From a virus: a DNA stretch of 64,000 bases. The notes under the pieces are model-generated. The model ran no database searches, was not told where the DNA came from, and saw only the letters and a program-made list of their open reading frames with translations. Within the stretch, counting starts at the first letter, position 1, and each line of letters opens with the position of its first letter. Positions 51,257 through 59,662 of the stretch are shown piece by piece. The stretch spans positions 62,001-126,000 of the IMG/VR virus record IMGVR_UViG_3300040758_000214, one strand, 5' to 3'. The position numbers and the translations under genes were made by a program.

Positions 51257-51510
51257 TTTACGTCACCATTCTCCTTCCTTTTTAGGTCCTCATATGGAGC
51301 AAGTATTCTTCTGTAAAATTCCAATTTACAACATTCTAATTCTGTAATTAAAGATGATGAAATTCTATAAGACATACCCAATTTTTTAATTAATCCTACC
51401 AATATTTTATAGATTACATAATTAAGCTCACCTGGCTCATTAATATTTTCAACTAATAAATTTATTTCATTTTCAAACTTTTCTCTAGCTTCTTTCTTAA
51501 TATACGGCAT
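51253..51510 (-). CDS. Unknown helical protein, 85 aa
   Basis: Almost entirely helical (KKEAREKFENEINLLVENIN and later SSLITELECCKLEFYRRIL). No motif. It overlaps the next gene by 4 bases within the topoisomerase operon. Confidence 0.5.
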   Translation of the reverse strand: MPYIKKEAREKFENEINLLVENINEPGELNYVIYKILVGLIKKLGMSYRISSSLITELECCKLEFYRRILAPYEDLKRKENGDVK

Positions 51511-51526
51511 ATGGTTCCTTTCAATT

Positions 51527-53326
51527 TTATATTTTCCAAATTCCTTCTAATAACTCCCGTTTATGTTCAGATCCTTTAAACAACTCTAATATTTTTTCAA
51601 GATTAGATGTCCACTTTACTTGTATTAAATTTCTTGTTCCTTCATCTAATGTACATATTTTTAATTGTTCAGGATTGAATTCCCCTAGGCCTTTGTAGCG
51701 ACGAAGAGTTATCCCTTTTTCTTTGGCTTTTAATACATCTTCATCTTTCCATAAAGGTATAAAAGTATCACCTTTATGAATTGCATATAGTGGTGTTTGG
51801 GCCAAATAGAACTTTCCTTCTTTTATTATATCTGGAACTAATGTAGCTAATGTTATAGTCATTAAACAAAATATATGATGACCATCTGCATCTGCATCTG
51901 TAGCACATATAATTTTATCATACTTTAATTTATTAATATCAAAATGTGGTCCTGTTCCTGTCCCTAATGCTTCTATTAATTCCTTAACTTCCTTATGTTC
52001 TAATATTTCTTTTTTATTTATTATTGATGGTATTTTTCCTTTAAGGGGCAATATGGCGTGTATTTTAGGATCTCTACATTCAGAAAAAGATCCTCCTGCT
52101 GAGTCACCTTCAACAATAAATAATTCTCCGTGATTAGATGAACAATCCTCTAATTTAGTAAACTTAATTGAAACTCTTCTTCCATTTAAATTATTATTTG
52201 TTTTCTTATGATTTAATTTTTTTCTATAATCATCAAAGAAATTTAAAATATTCTCTAATTGTTGAGGACTCTTATTAAATACACTTTCTAATTCTTGTTT
52301 TAATTTATTTGATAATGCAATAAAATCATCTTTTCTATTATTTAATTTTCCTTTAGATTGACCAGAGAAATCAGGTTTCATTAACTTTAAACTTAAATAA
52401 CACCTAAGCCCACAAAATACATCGCCTGGTTGGAAGTTTTTATTCAATTTTTTTGCTTTACTAATAAAGAAGTCTCTTAATATATCATTAAATACTAATA
52501 CATGAGATCCTCCTTCATCAACAGGTAAAAGATTCACAGATGATATATATTTAGGAGATACAGATCCATTAAATGAATATGTAAATGTAGAATTAAATTC
52601 TTCTGGACCAATTTTTGAATTTAAATTAAATGTTTGTGATATTTCAGTATCAGTTTCATTTAGACATTGAAATTTAAAAAATTCATCTTTTGATGTTTTA
52701 ATAATTTCTTTATTTCCGTCTACATTTAATACAAATGAACACTTAGGTAATTCTAAAGAAGCAACCAATAATCTTTTTCTTAATCTATCAATGTTTGGTA
52801 TTAAACTTTGAAATATACTCTTAGCCGGCTTGAATTGTATTTTTGTTGAAAATGGGACTTGCACTGTAAAATCGTCTTCAATTTTTTGATGTAATTTTGC
52901 ATTTTTGAATACTAATTTTACATGCTTTTGATCTCGATATATCTCTATTATATAAGTATCACATAATGCATTTACCGCAACAAGTCCTATACCATGGAGG
53001 CCGCATGTAGTTTCATATGCTGTTTTCTTATGTTTAAACTTTCCGCCACTATGCAATTTACTAGAGATGATAAATGGGACATTCCCATCAACAGGAATGC
53101 CCCGTCCATTATCGATCACGGAGTAAATATTTTCTTTCAAATCAATTAAAATAGCAATAACATTGGCATGATTAGAAACTGCTTCATCTAATGAATTATC
53201 TAAAACTTCTTCTATAAGATGTGTGGGAGTTTCAGTCGAATCTATATACATCGACGGGTTTACCCTAATATGCTCAATTTCTTCTATTACATGAATATCC
53301 TTTGATGTATAATTATCATTAGCCAT
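51527..53326 (-). CDS. Type IIA DNA topoisomerase, ATPase subunit (ParE/GyrB, gp39-like)
   Basis: 599 residues. GHKL ATPase motifs: VLDNSLDEAVSN, YSVIDNGRGIPVDG and GLHGIGLVAVNALC. The TOPRIM domain has FIVEGDSAGGSFSEC and CATDADADGHHIFC with the metal-binding acidic residues. The C-terminal RRYKGLGEFNPEQL is the conserved GyrB/ParE end. It is a single chain, unlike the split gp39/gp60 of T4, and acts with the subunit at 49559. Confidence 0.95.
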   Translation of the reverse strand: MANDNYTSKDIHVIEEIEHIRVNPSMYIDSTETPTHLIEEVLDNSLDEAVSNHANVIAILIDLKENIYSVIDNGRGIPVDGNVPFIISSKLHSGGKFKHKKTAYETTCGLHGIGLVAVNALCDTYIIEIYRDQKHVKLVFKNAKLHQKIEDDFTVQVPFSTKIQFKPAKSIFQSLIPNIDRLRKRLLVASLELPKCSFVLNVDGNKEIIKTSKDEFFKFQCLNETDTEISQTFNLNSKIGPEEFNSTFTYSFNGSVSPKYISSVNLLPVDEGGSHVLVFNDILRDFFISKAKKLNKNFQPGDVFCGLRCYLSLKLMKPDFSGQSKGKLNNRKDDFIALSNKLKQELESVFNKSPQQLENILNFFDDYRKKLNHKKTNNNLNGRRVSIKFTKLEDCSSNHGELFIVEGDSAGGSFSECRDPKIHAILPLKGKIPSIINKKEILEHKEVKELIEALGTGTGPHFDINKLKYDKIICATDADADGHHIFCLMTITLATLVPDIIKEGKFYLAQTPLYAIHKGDTFIPLWKDEDVLKAKEKGITLRRYKGLGEFNPEQLKICTLDEGTRNLIQVKWTSNLEKILELFKGSEHKRELLEGIWKI

Positions 53327-53329
53327 TTA

Positions 53330-53530
53330 TTACTCCGATTTAAAATCATCACATTTTTCAATTTCATCTGAGATAGTATTTAGTAAAACATGAATTGCAG
53401 TTAAAACATAAATTTCATTATGACCGCAACCTTTAGCAATTTCTCCTGCATAGTTATATGCTTCTTGTATTGACTCTCTTTTAGAAAATAAATTATTTTT
53501 TAACTCTTTTGATAATTCTCCCATTAACAT
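53330..53530 (-). CDS. Unknown small helical protein, 66 aa
   Basis: Helical with ELSKELKNNLFSKRES and GCGHNEIYVLTAIHVLLNTI. A Cys-Gly-His is present but no full metal site. It is 3 bases from both neighbours. Confidence 0.5.
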   Translation of the reverse strand: MLMGELSKELKNNLFSKRESIQEAYNYAGEIAKGCGHNEIYVLTAIHVLLNTISDEIEKCDDFKSE

Positions 53531-53533
53531 TAT

Positions 53534-54832
53534 CTATTCCTCTTTATCTATGTGGATAACCCAGCCAGTCTTATTTACCGCATCTTCTGATCCATTATTA
53601 ATGATCCAAAGTAGCTTACGAGGAAGCTTTGCTCTACTAATTTCATTAAAATTCTCACAATATCCATCAGTGAAACAAAGAACTATATCTGATCCTAGTT
53701 CTTTAGCCCTTTCAAAAGCAGGATATAAAATAGTTCCTCCTCTCCCTAAAACTTTTGGATCAATATCATTAACTCTTTTTACAACATATTCTTTTTGTAC
53801 GATTGTATCTACTTCTAAAACTATAGTTTTACAGTGCCTATCATTCTCAATAATATTCTTTATTCCACTTAATGCTTCCATTAATTGTTTAGTATTAACT
53901 GAGCCAGATGTATCAATAATAATTGTAATTGAGAATGTAAAGTCCCTCACACGTCCAGGAAAGGGAGAAATCTCTGGCACATTCAATGTATCAATTGCAA
54001 AGACCCAAGTTCTTTTTCTATTTATTCTTGTGGATGAATTTTGAAATTTACTAACTCTTGACCCTTTTACTAATTTCCTAATAATTTGATAATAAGGAAG
54101 CTTTGGAGGACCTAAAACTTCATCAATTAATTGTTGAATGTGAGCCGGAAGTTTTCCCCTATTTTTATTAAAAGTTTTAGCTGATTCTTTTACTAATTCT
54201 GTAGTGAAATTTTCAATTTTTCGTGCTATGGTATTTGCATCTGCAGCACTTATTTCACTCCAAGAAGAATGATCATCAATTGTTTGGTCTCCACTTTCAC
54301 CATCTCCCTGACCTTCTCCAGATCCTTGTCCATTCCCACCACTTTTACTTCTTTTTTGCATTAATTCATCATAATAATATTCTGTAGTATGTTTCGGTGG
54401 TAATTGAAATAGTTCTGGAAATAATAATGGCCATTCTTTATTACTAATTACTACAGTTTTAGGAGCTCCCATTTGTTCATTAACTGCGCAATCTGATACT
54501 ACATTAAAAACCTTCATTATATCCATTTTTTGTTTTTCAGATGTAGAAAAGTTTATTAATCTCAATAATCTAGGAATATGTTTATTTAGAAGATGTAATC
54601 CTTCATGTTCTAAAACAACTTGTAATGCTTCATCGCCAGTTCCATCAAAAAAGTTGGGGTTATATCTTAAAGATAAAACCCCATCAGGCTCAGGAGCAAC
54701 TCCCATTATAGATGGAAGATTTTTGTCCTCGATCCTCAAAACTCTAGAGAATAGATATCCCCAATAAGAGCATTTTAGAATCATTTTCGCGATCAGCTCT
54801 TTGATTCTTTTATCACAATTCTCAGTTGTCAT
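53534..54832 (-). CDS. vWA-like protein with HExxH metallopeptidase-type domain (DUF2201-like)
   Basis: 432 residues. The N-terminal half has VVLEHEGLHLLNKHIPRL, the HExxH helix of the 'putative metallopeptidase' domain; a Gly/Ser/Gln-rich linker follows (about residues 170-200); the C-terminal vWA domain has TIIIDTSGSVNTKQL (DxSxS) and VLCFTDGYCEN. This two-domain form is the usual partner of MoxR AAA+ ATPases, as here (55221-56444). Such pairs act in protein complex assembly or metal insertion. The phage target is unknown. Confidence 0.85.
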   Translation of the reverse strand: MTTENCDKRIKELIAKMILKCSYWGYLFSRVLRIEDKNLPSIMGVAPEPDGVLSLRYNPNFFDGTGDEALQVVLEHEGLHLLNKHIPRLLRLINFSTSEKQKMDIMKVFNVVSDCAVNEQMGAPKTVVISNKEWPLLFPELFQLPPKHTTEYYYDELMQKRSKSGGNGQGSGEGQGDGESGDQTIDDHSSWSEISAADANTIARKIENFTTELVKESAKTFNKNRGKLPAHIQQLIDEVLGPPKLPYYQIIRKLVKGSRVSKFQNSSTRINRKRTWVFAIDTLNVPEISPFPGRVRDFTFSITIIIDTSGSVNTKQLMEALSGIKNIIENDRHCKTIVLEVDTIVQKEYVVKRVNDIDPKVLGRGGTILYPAFERAKELGSDIVLCFTDGYCENFNEISRAKLPRKLLWIINNGSEDAVNKTGWVIHIDKEE

Positions 54833-55208
54833 TTTGAAGTATCCTTTTTATTCCCTCGTGAAAATCTAATATAACCTGGTATACTTTTTCATTAAAATCT
54901 TTATCTTTTAGCATTTTTATCATAAAAGATACACAATATCTAAATTCATCAGAAACTCTTGGATATCCATCAACTTTTAAAACAAATAAATATTTAATAT
55001 CAAATGGAACATCTATTAAAAAATTAATCATATTTCTAACTTCTTCATCATAATGTTCTGGTTTATTATTAAATAAAAAATCTAAAAATTCGTTCATTAG
55101 TTTCTCAAGACTTATATTATCTTCTTTTGTAATCATATCTAAAACTTTATCTCTAACTTCATCGTAATTATAAAATATATCATTTGCATTAATTTCTAAA
55201 TTTTTCAT
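54822..55208 (-). CDS. Free-standing duplicate of the MoxR C-terminal domain, 128 aa
   Basis: The protein aligns from end to end with the last 125 residues of the adjacent MoxR-type ATPase: DIFYNYDEVRDKVLDMITKE versus DIFYDYDKKVRNKILQMVEE, and DVPFDIKYLFVLKVDGYPR versus DVPVDTASIFVLQIDGCDR. So a partial tandem duplication has produced an ATPase-less copy. It may compete for the same partner. It overlaps the vWA gene by 11 bases. Confidence 0.75.
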   Translation of the reverse strand: MKNLEINANDIFYNYDEVRDKVLDMITKEDNISLEKLMNEFLDFLFNNKPEHYDEEVRNMINFLIDVPFDIKYLFVLKVDGYPRVSDEFRYCVSFMIKMLKDKDFNEKVYQVILDFHEGIKRILQNDN

Positions 55209-55220
55209 AATTAATTTCCT

Positions 55221-56444
55221 CTATTTTGAAGTATCCTTTTTTCTTGTTTCAATAAGAATGTTATAAAATTTCTCAGTATAATTTTTATCTTTCATAAGAT
55301 CAATCTGTAATTTTGTGTAATATTTAAATTCATCTGAAGTTCTATCACAACCATCAATTTGTAATACAAATATAGAAGCTGTATCTACAGGAACATCAGT
55401 TAAGAATTTAATAATATTTTTAAGTTCATCTTCTTTAACTTGAGGTTTACTTGTAACTAAAAATGTTGAAAAAGATACCATTATATCTCCAAGACTGGCA
55501 TTATCTTTTTCTTCAACCATTTGTAGTATTTTATTTCTAACTTTTTTATCATAGTCATAGAAAATATCTTTTGGATTAATTCCCTTTTTCTCTTTAATGA
55601 AATCTACTAATAATCTTGTTTTATGAATATTTAATAATCCAGATAATAATATTTCTATATCATCTAAATTTTCTTTAACTCCTCCATTCAATTCATAATT
55701 CCATAAAATATTAGAAGCTCTTTCATAAGATGCAGGATTTGCATACACTGATCCCAATTTTTGAACTTCATAATCATAGAGATAATTAGGATGAGTTTGA
55801 ATAAACTCAATTATGTATGGATGGAAATTTGCAGAAATTCCATATTTTAAAAAATCTTCAACTGATACTTCTGTATATATATGAAGCATTCTCCTTAAGC
55901 CAGCCGCATCTTCTATAGTATCAACACTATATTCTTGATCATCAGGGTTATCAAGAGCAACAACAAACCAACCTTTTGGAAAATCCATTAAATGCAATTT
56001 ATTTTCATTTTGGACTTGCCATAATAATTGCTGCAACGAATGATCTCCCCTATTACATTCATCAATGACAAATAAACCAAAACTATTTGGATCTTTTGGA
56101 ACAAAATCTGAATACAACATTTTGAATGATGTTTTTCCATTATCAATAATTGGGAATGGAATAATAAAATCATCTCTTGAAAGGACCGGAGATTTTATTA
56201 TCTTAGTTTCAAATTTAACTTTTAAAATTTCTGATAATTCATTAGCAATTTGACTACAAATTTGTGTCTTACCTACACCTGCTGGGCCAATAATATGAAA
56301 TGCTTGTTTTTCTATATCTCTTCCTTGTTCCCAAGATTTCATTGTATTTATAATATTTGTCTTTATAAGTGATTTAATTTTAGAAATTGTTGCAACTGAA
56401 ATGTTCAATCTTTCAAAGTATTTTTGTTCGTTGGCCTTGCTCAC
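55221..56444 (-). CDS. MoxR-type AAA+ ATPase
   Basis: 407 residues. Walker A is HIIGPAGVGKTQICSQ, Walker B LFVIDECNRGDHSLQQ (the DECNR form typical of MoxR), and the sensor region is WFVVALDNPDDQEYS. The C-terminal 125-residue domain is duplicated as a separate gene immediately downstream. It forms a MoxR-vWA pair with 53534-54832, a chaperone system for assembling or activating complexes. Confidence 0.88.
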   Translation of the reverse strand: MSKANEQKYFERLNISVATISKIKSLIKTNIINTMKSWEQGRDIEKQAFHIIGPAGVGKTQICSQIANELSEILKVKFETKIIKSPVLSRDDFIIPFPIIDNGKTSFKMLYSDFVPKDPNSFGLFVIDECNRGDHSLQQLLWQVQNENKLHLMDFPKGWFVVALDNPDDQEYSVDTIEDAAGLRRMLHIYTEVSVEDFLKYGISANFHPYIIEFIQTHPNYLYDYEVQKLGSVYANPASYERASNILWNYELNGGVKENLDDIEILLSGLLNIHKTRLLVDFIKEKKGINPKDIFYDYDKKVRNKILQMVEEKDNASLGDIMVSFSTFLVTSKPQVKEDELKNIIKFLTDVPVDTASIFVLQIDGCDRTSDEFKYYTKLQIDLMKDKNYTEKFYNILIETRKKDTSK

Positions 56445-56465
56445 AATTCACTCTCCCTTTATTTA

Positions 56466-56497
56466 GGCAAGGGGAGAATTTTATCTCCCCTTTCGCC
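56466..56497 (-). terminator. Hairpin terminator between the SSB and MoxR genes
   Basis: A 9-bp stem (AAGGGGAGA / TCTCCCCTT) with a 6-base AT loop and an outer GGC/GCC pair, 22 bases after the SSB stop. The minus-strand 3' flank is TTGCCTAAAT, as at 5341-5368, which suggests a shared terminator type. Confidence 0.65.
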
Positions 56498-56518
56498 ATT
56501 TGTTTAATTTAGTTGAAC

Positions 56519-57460
56519 TTAAAATTCTACATCTTCAAAGTTAAAGGATACCGGTGGTTCTTTGACTTCTTGTTTTAATGGTTCACTTGATGAAGTAGTT
56601 GTATCATTTCCCACTTCAAATTTATTGGATTCATCAACATGTTGATGATCTCCTTCCTCATCACTTGTATATCCTGATGCCTGAGATGGAGCTCGTTTGC
56701 TATCATCGAATTTTTCGTTAAATTTTTCGATAGTTTTCTTTGCTAATTTTAATATAGATTGAACTTTATCTGCAGATAATTTAGTTCCTTCTTCAAGAGT
56801 AAAAACTGACTTTCTTCCATATTGTGAATCTGCTTCTCCAATTCCAATCTTTGTTACAAATCTTTTATTATTAACAACATTCTTTTCAAATTTCTTTGTG
56901 TCTTCAGTTACTGGTGTAAAAATTGGATCTAAATCCATTTTGGAAAGTTTGTCTAAATATCCTGAAATATTAGAATATTTCATACCTTTCCCTCTAATAA
57001 ATACAAATACTGGTTTCTTATCTTCACTTAAAATAGGATTACCATTTGCATCACAATAAATACCAGAAACAATTAATTGACTTTTACATGGGGCACAAAA
57101 TTCACTATTGGATCTTTCAGATGCATTAGCTCCACATACTCTACCTTTAAAACCATACCAAGGCGGATTTCCAGTTTGATATGAAAAACATTCTGTCCTA
57201 TCTTTTTGAGTCCTTGCATCTCTTATAGATTTAACTAAAACTCTTTTTACATGAGTTATAATCATATGTACTTCATCTAAATTATATGCAACACCTCTAA
57301 CTTGAAAATATCCAGGTTTTTCCTCAATTCCTATATGGTTTTTCCTTCTCTGTCCTGAAATATATACTGAATGAAAAAATTCATCTTCAGGTGCTACAGT
57401 TTCAATTACATTATGCCCGGTTCCCATCAGTTCTGTGTATTCTTCAATCATCTTTGACAT
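56519..57460 (-). CDS. Single-stranded DNA-binding protein (gp32-like)
   Basis: 313 residues. A zinc site is visible in RVCGANASERSNSEFCAPC and the following SGIYC. The core has aromatic and basic residues (ECFSYQTGNPPWYGFKGR), as expected for ssDNA contact. The last 60 residues are acidic and disordered and end in SFNFEDVEF, like the protein-binding tails of SSBs. A terminator follows it. It resembles T4 gp32 in layout rather than in close sequence. Confidence 0.7.
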   Translation of the reverse strand: MSKMIEEYTELMGTGHNVIETVAPEDEFFHSVYISGQRRKNHIGIEEKPGYFQVRGVAYNLDEVHMIITHVKRVLVKSIRDARTQKDRTECFSYQTGNPPWYGFKGRVCGANASERSNSEFCAPCKSQLIVSGIYCDANGNPILSEDKKPVFVFIRGKGMKYSNISGYLDKLSKMDLDPIFTPVTEDTKKFEKNVVNNKRFVTKIGIGEADSQYGRKSVFTLEEGTKLSADKVQSILKLAKKTIEKFNEKFDDSKRAPSQASGYTSDEEGDHQHVDESNKFEVGNDTTTSSSEPLKQEVKEPPVSFNFEDVEF

Positions 57461-57482
57461 ACTCCTTATTACTTGACTAGAC

Positions 57483-58058
57483 TTAGTTGACTTGCTTTCG
57501 ATTTGGTACTAAAGAATAATTTGAATAATTTCTGCCATTTGGTTGTGTTATTATTGAAAATTCATCATTAAACCAGCATTGTAAGTGATGATTCAAAAGA
57601 AAAGTTGATAAAAATTCATGACGATTTTTAATTTCTGGAAAATCAATCTTTTCATTTACAACTATTGTATTGAATTTTCTAATTTTTTCATCTGTTAAAG
57701 TTTCTGTTAATAGTTTCGGATGAGGACAATATATTATAGCTAATTTGTCTCCAATCATCCTAAAGATTTCATTTTTGTAGAAATAAACATTTGTATCTAA
57801 ATCAAATGCTACATTATCACAATTCAAAACTCTTTGTATTGATGTATGTGCTCGGCATAAAAAACCAGATTCTTTTTTCGATTTACATGATTCACAATTC
57901 TCTATATTAATCTTAATACTTTCTCTGGTAACATCTTTTGTAGTTAAATTATTAAAATATGTAAGAATTTTTTTCTTATTTAATAAAAATTTGATTATAG
58001 TAATTGGATAAACATCAGCTTTTAAATTTGCAATAAATCCCTCAGATGATATATTCAT
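57483..58058 (-). CDS. Unknown Cys-containing protein, 191 aa
   Basis: I take the start at 58058 (MNISSEGFIANLKADVYPIT), preceded by GGGGGA at good spacing. The longer frame from 58142 has no ribosome site and runs through an inverted repeat. NCESCKSKKESGFLCRAH gives three Cys and a His that may bind zinc. It directly precedes the SSB gene and may be a replication accessory protein; no family is recognised. Confidence 0.6.
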   Translation of the reverse strand: MNISSEGFIANLKADVYPITIIKFLLNKKKILTYFNNLTTKDVTRESIKINIENCESCKSKKESGFLCRAHTSIQRVLNCDNVAFDLDTNVYFYKNEIFRMIGDKLAIIYCPHPKLLTETLTDEKIRKFNTIVVNEKIDFPEIKNRHEFLSTFLLNHHLQCWFNDEFSIITQPNGRNYSNYSLVPNRKQVN

Positions 58059-58110
58059 GAATTCCCCCAACAATAATTTAAACCAAAAAACTGCTAATTT
58101 TTTTTCAGTT

Positions 58111-58181
58111 TGAGCACCGCTATATCTTAATAAATTAACCATTATAAAAATGATTAATTCACTAGGATATAGCGGTGCTCA
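58111..58181 (-). promoter_or_regulatory. 16-bp inverted repeat and attenuator-like leader
   Basis: TGAGCACCGCTATATC (58111-58126) and its exact complement (58166-58181) flank 39 bases, forming a strong leader hairpin for the transcript of 57483-58058. Just after it, the minus strand can form AAACTG...CAGTTT followed by TTTTTT (about 58088-58110), a terminator-like shape. Together they could act as an attenuator controlling the SSB operon. This is inferred from structure only. Confidence 0.45.
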
Positions 58182-58235
58182 TAGTAATTTTTCACCATGT
58201 GCCGTGCTAATCACAATACTACGAATAACTTATAG

Positions 58236-58361
58236 TCATTCACTTGTAATTCCTAAAACTTTTGCAACCAATAAAATTTTCGATGCCGTTGTCTTGCGGA
58301 GATAATCTTCAATCTTCCTCCGTAGTTTTTTAATTTGGTCAGAATGTTTCTCTTCAGTCAT
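58236..58361 (-). CDS. Possible small basic helical protein, 41 aa
   Basis: An open frame reads MTEEKHSDQIKKLRRKIEDY, then RKTTASKILLVAKVLGITSE. The composition is protein-like and basic, but no good ribosome site precedes the ATG. The rest of 58182-58486 shows no gene; it holds a CCTCCTCCC-rich spot near 58425 on the plus strand of unknown meaning. Confidence 0.35.
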   Translation of the reverse strand: MTEEKHSDQIKKLRRKIEDYLRKTTASKILLVAKVLGITSE

Positions 58362-58486
58362 ACGGAAAAATAATCATAAAATTGAAGACTTAATCAATCC
58401 ACAATAAGTTGAATACCTTTTACCTCCTCCCTTCATTCCCTGATATTTTTTATTGAATATTAATAATTTAATTATCACCCCCTTTT

Positions 58487-59239
58487 TTAGACCATTATTG
58501 AATTATAATGGTCATGAATTAGATTTATTGGTATTTCTAATTTGTATGTATTTCTTAGTCCTAAGACTAATTCTTTTGGAAGAGTATTCTTTTTCATAAT
58601 ATTTAAAAAATTATCATGGTTAAAAATAATACAACTCTTTTTAATCTCTTGATAATCATTAATTCTATGATATTGTTTCCTTCCTTTATCTATTGGATAA
58701 TTGTATAAATGTTTTAATATATTGATGCAATCAATTTTTGTATGTTTTCCTATATGTTTTCTAAAAGATTTTTTATCTCCATTTAAAATATGAAAAGTAT
58801 CAGTTCTTCCTAAGGAATGTGATATTAAATCTGATACTTTATTTCTATATTTTATAGATATATTTTCTAAAGATTCTTCATCTCTTTCAAAAAGAAACTT
58901 TAAAATAATTCTTTTAGTTCTTGAGTTATTAATTCTTCTATTTTTCAAAATTAAAAGATTCTTTAAACTTTTTTCTATATCATCTTTTCTAAGAATTTCC
59001 ATAATAATTCTCATCTCATATTCATCATTACTATGGTCAACTTTATTATGATTGTCTAAAAGTTTATAAATCATTATTCCCTTTAATGAACTATCTAAAG
59101 GAAGAAGCATTGATGATATAAAAGTAGATCTATTGTATAATAAAAATCGATCCAAAATATCATCAATTTCATTGTTAATTCCAACCTCACATAATATTTT
59201 TACAAAATCAAAAGCATCACAATTCATAACCGCTCCCAT
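58487..59239 (-). CDS. Unknown helical-repeat protein, possibly RNA-binding (Ro/TROVE-like pattern)
   Basis: 250 residues, all helix, rich in Lys, Arg, Asn and His. ISIKYRNKVSDLISHSLG and the later KKSFRKHIGKHTKIDCINIL recall the 'KYR...RDLL' repeats of TROVE/Ro60 proteins that hold small RNAs, but the resemblance is weak. The metal-site vWA half of Ro proteins is absent. The position beside a 3-kb RNA-rich zone makes RNA binding attractive. Start alternatives are Met1 or Met5. Confidence 0.5.
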   Translation of the reverse strand: MGAVMNCDAFDFVKILCEVGINNEIDDILDRFLLYNRSTFISSMLLPLDSSLKGIMIYKLLDNHNKVDHSNDEYEMRIIMEILRKDDIEKSLKNLLILKNRRINNSRTKRIILKFLFERDEESLENISIKYRNKVSDLISHSLGRTDTFHILNGDKKSFRKHIGKHTKIDCINILKHLYNYPIDKGRKQYHRINDYQEIKKSCIIFNHDNFLNIMKKNTLPKELVLGLRNTYKLEIPINLIHDHYNSIMV

Positions 59240-59300
59240 TTAAATTTATTTAATTCTATATGGGAATCGAAAAAATAAATCACTTTTCCGACGGATCAGA

Positions 59301-59360
59301 GGAATAACCAATTTTTTTATTAAACGAATTACTAAACTTAGTAGCATTTATTGGTTATCC
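59301..59360. repeat. Inverted repeat (hairpin 1 of a tandem set)
   Basis: AGGAATAACCAAT and ATTGGTTATCCT pair over 12 bp with one bulge. This is the first of four hairpins in the gene-free stretch 59240-59662. No reading frame is credible here. Confidence 0.45.
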
Positions 59361-59389
59361 TATTGGAATTTATATTTATTTGTTCTATT

Positions 59390-59450
59390 ATTTTATGGAT
59401 ATTAGATTTGTAAATATCACAGTATATTACAAAAAGTATATCCATAAAAT
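59390..59450. repeat. Inverted repeat (hairpin 2)
   Basis: A perfect 13-bp outer stem ATTTTATGGATAT / ATATCCATAAAAT, with an inner 7-bp stem TTTGTAA / TTACAAA, makes one 61-base hairpin or cruciform. Confidence 0.55.
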
Positions 59451-59466
59451 TATAATAAAGGAGTTT

Positions 59467-59515
59467 TGAAATGTAACTTTTATATCAATACTCTAATCTT
59501 AAAGTTCACATTTCA
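59467..59515. repeat. Inverted repeat (hairpin 3)
   Basis: TGAAATGTAACTTT pairs with AAAGTTCACATTTCA over 14 bp with one bulged base. It is followed by T-rich DNA on the plus strand. Confidence 0.5.
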
Positions 59516-59545
59516 GTTTTCCTTTTTATCCTAAAATTTTAAGGT

Positions 59546-59575
59546 GGAGGGAAGAGATAGCCTTCTCTTCCCCCC
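59546..59575. repeat. GC-rich inverted repeat (hairpin 4)
   Basis: GGAGGGAAGAGA pairs with TCTCTTCCCCCC (one mismatch) around a 6-base loop. On the minus strand it lies about 90 bases downstream of the 5' half of the permuted tRNA and may end that transcript, although no T-run follows. Confidence 0.5.
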
Positions 59576-59662
59576 CGTTCGAGTAAATTTTCCATTATCT
59601 TTATCATAGATAATATCCAATAACGATTAGAAATCTTTCGTTGAATGTATAATCTCAAGATA

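Noticed and set aside
53550-54044. Long plus-strand frame of 164 codons and many shorter plus-strand frames
   Set aside because: They lie opposite well-supported minus-strand genes, have no ribosome sites and show no recognisable motifs.
59456-59477. Plus-strand ribosome site followed by ATG-TAA
   Set aside because: It lies in the AT-rich arm of hairpin 3 and has no second codon; probably chance.
59576-59590. Plus-strand GTTCGAG resembling a tRNA T-loop
   Set aside because: No T-stem or acceptor pairing is present around it.
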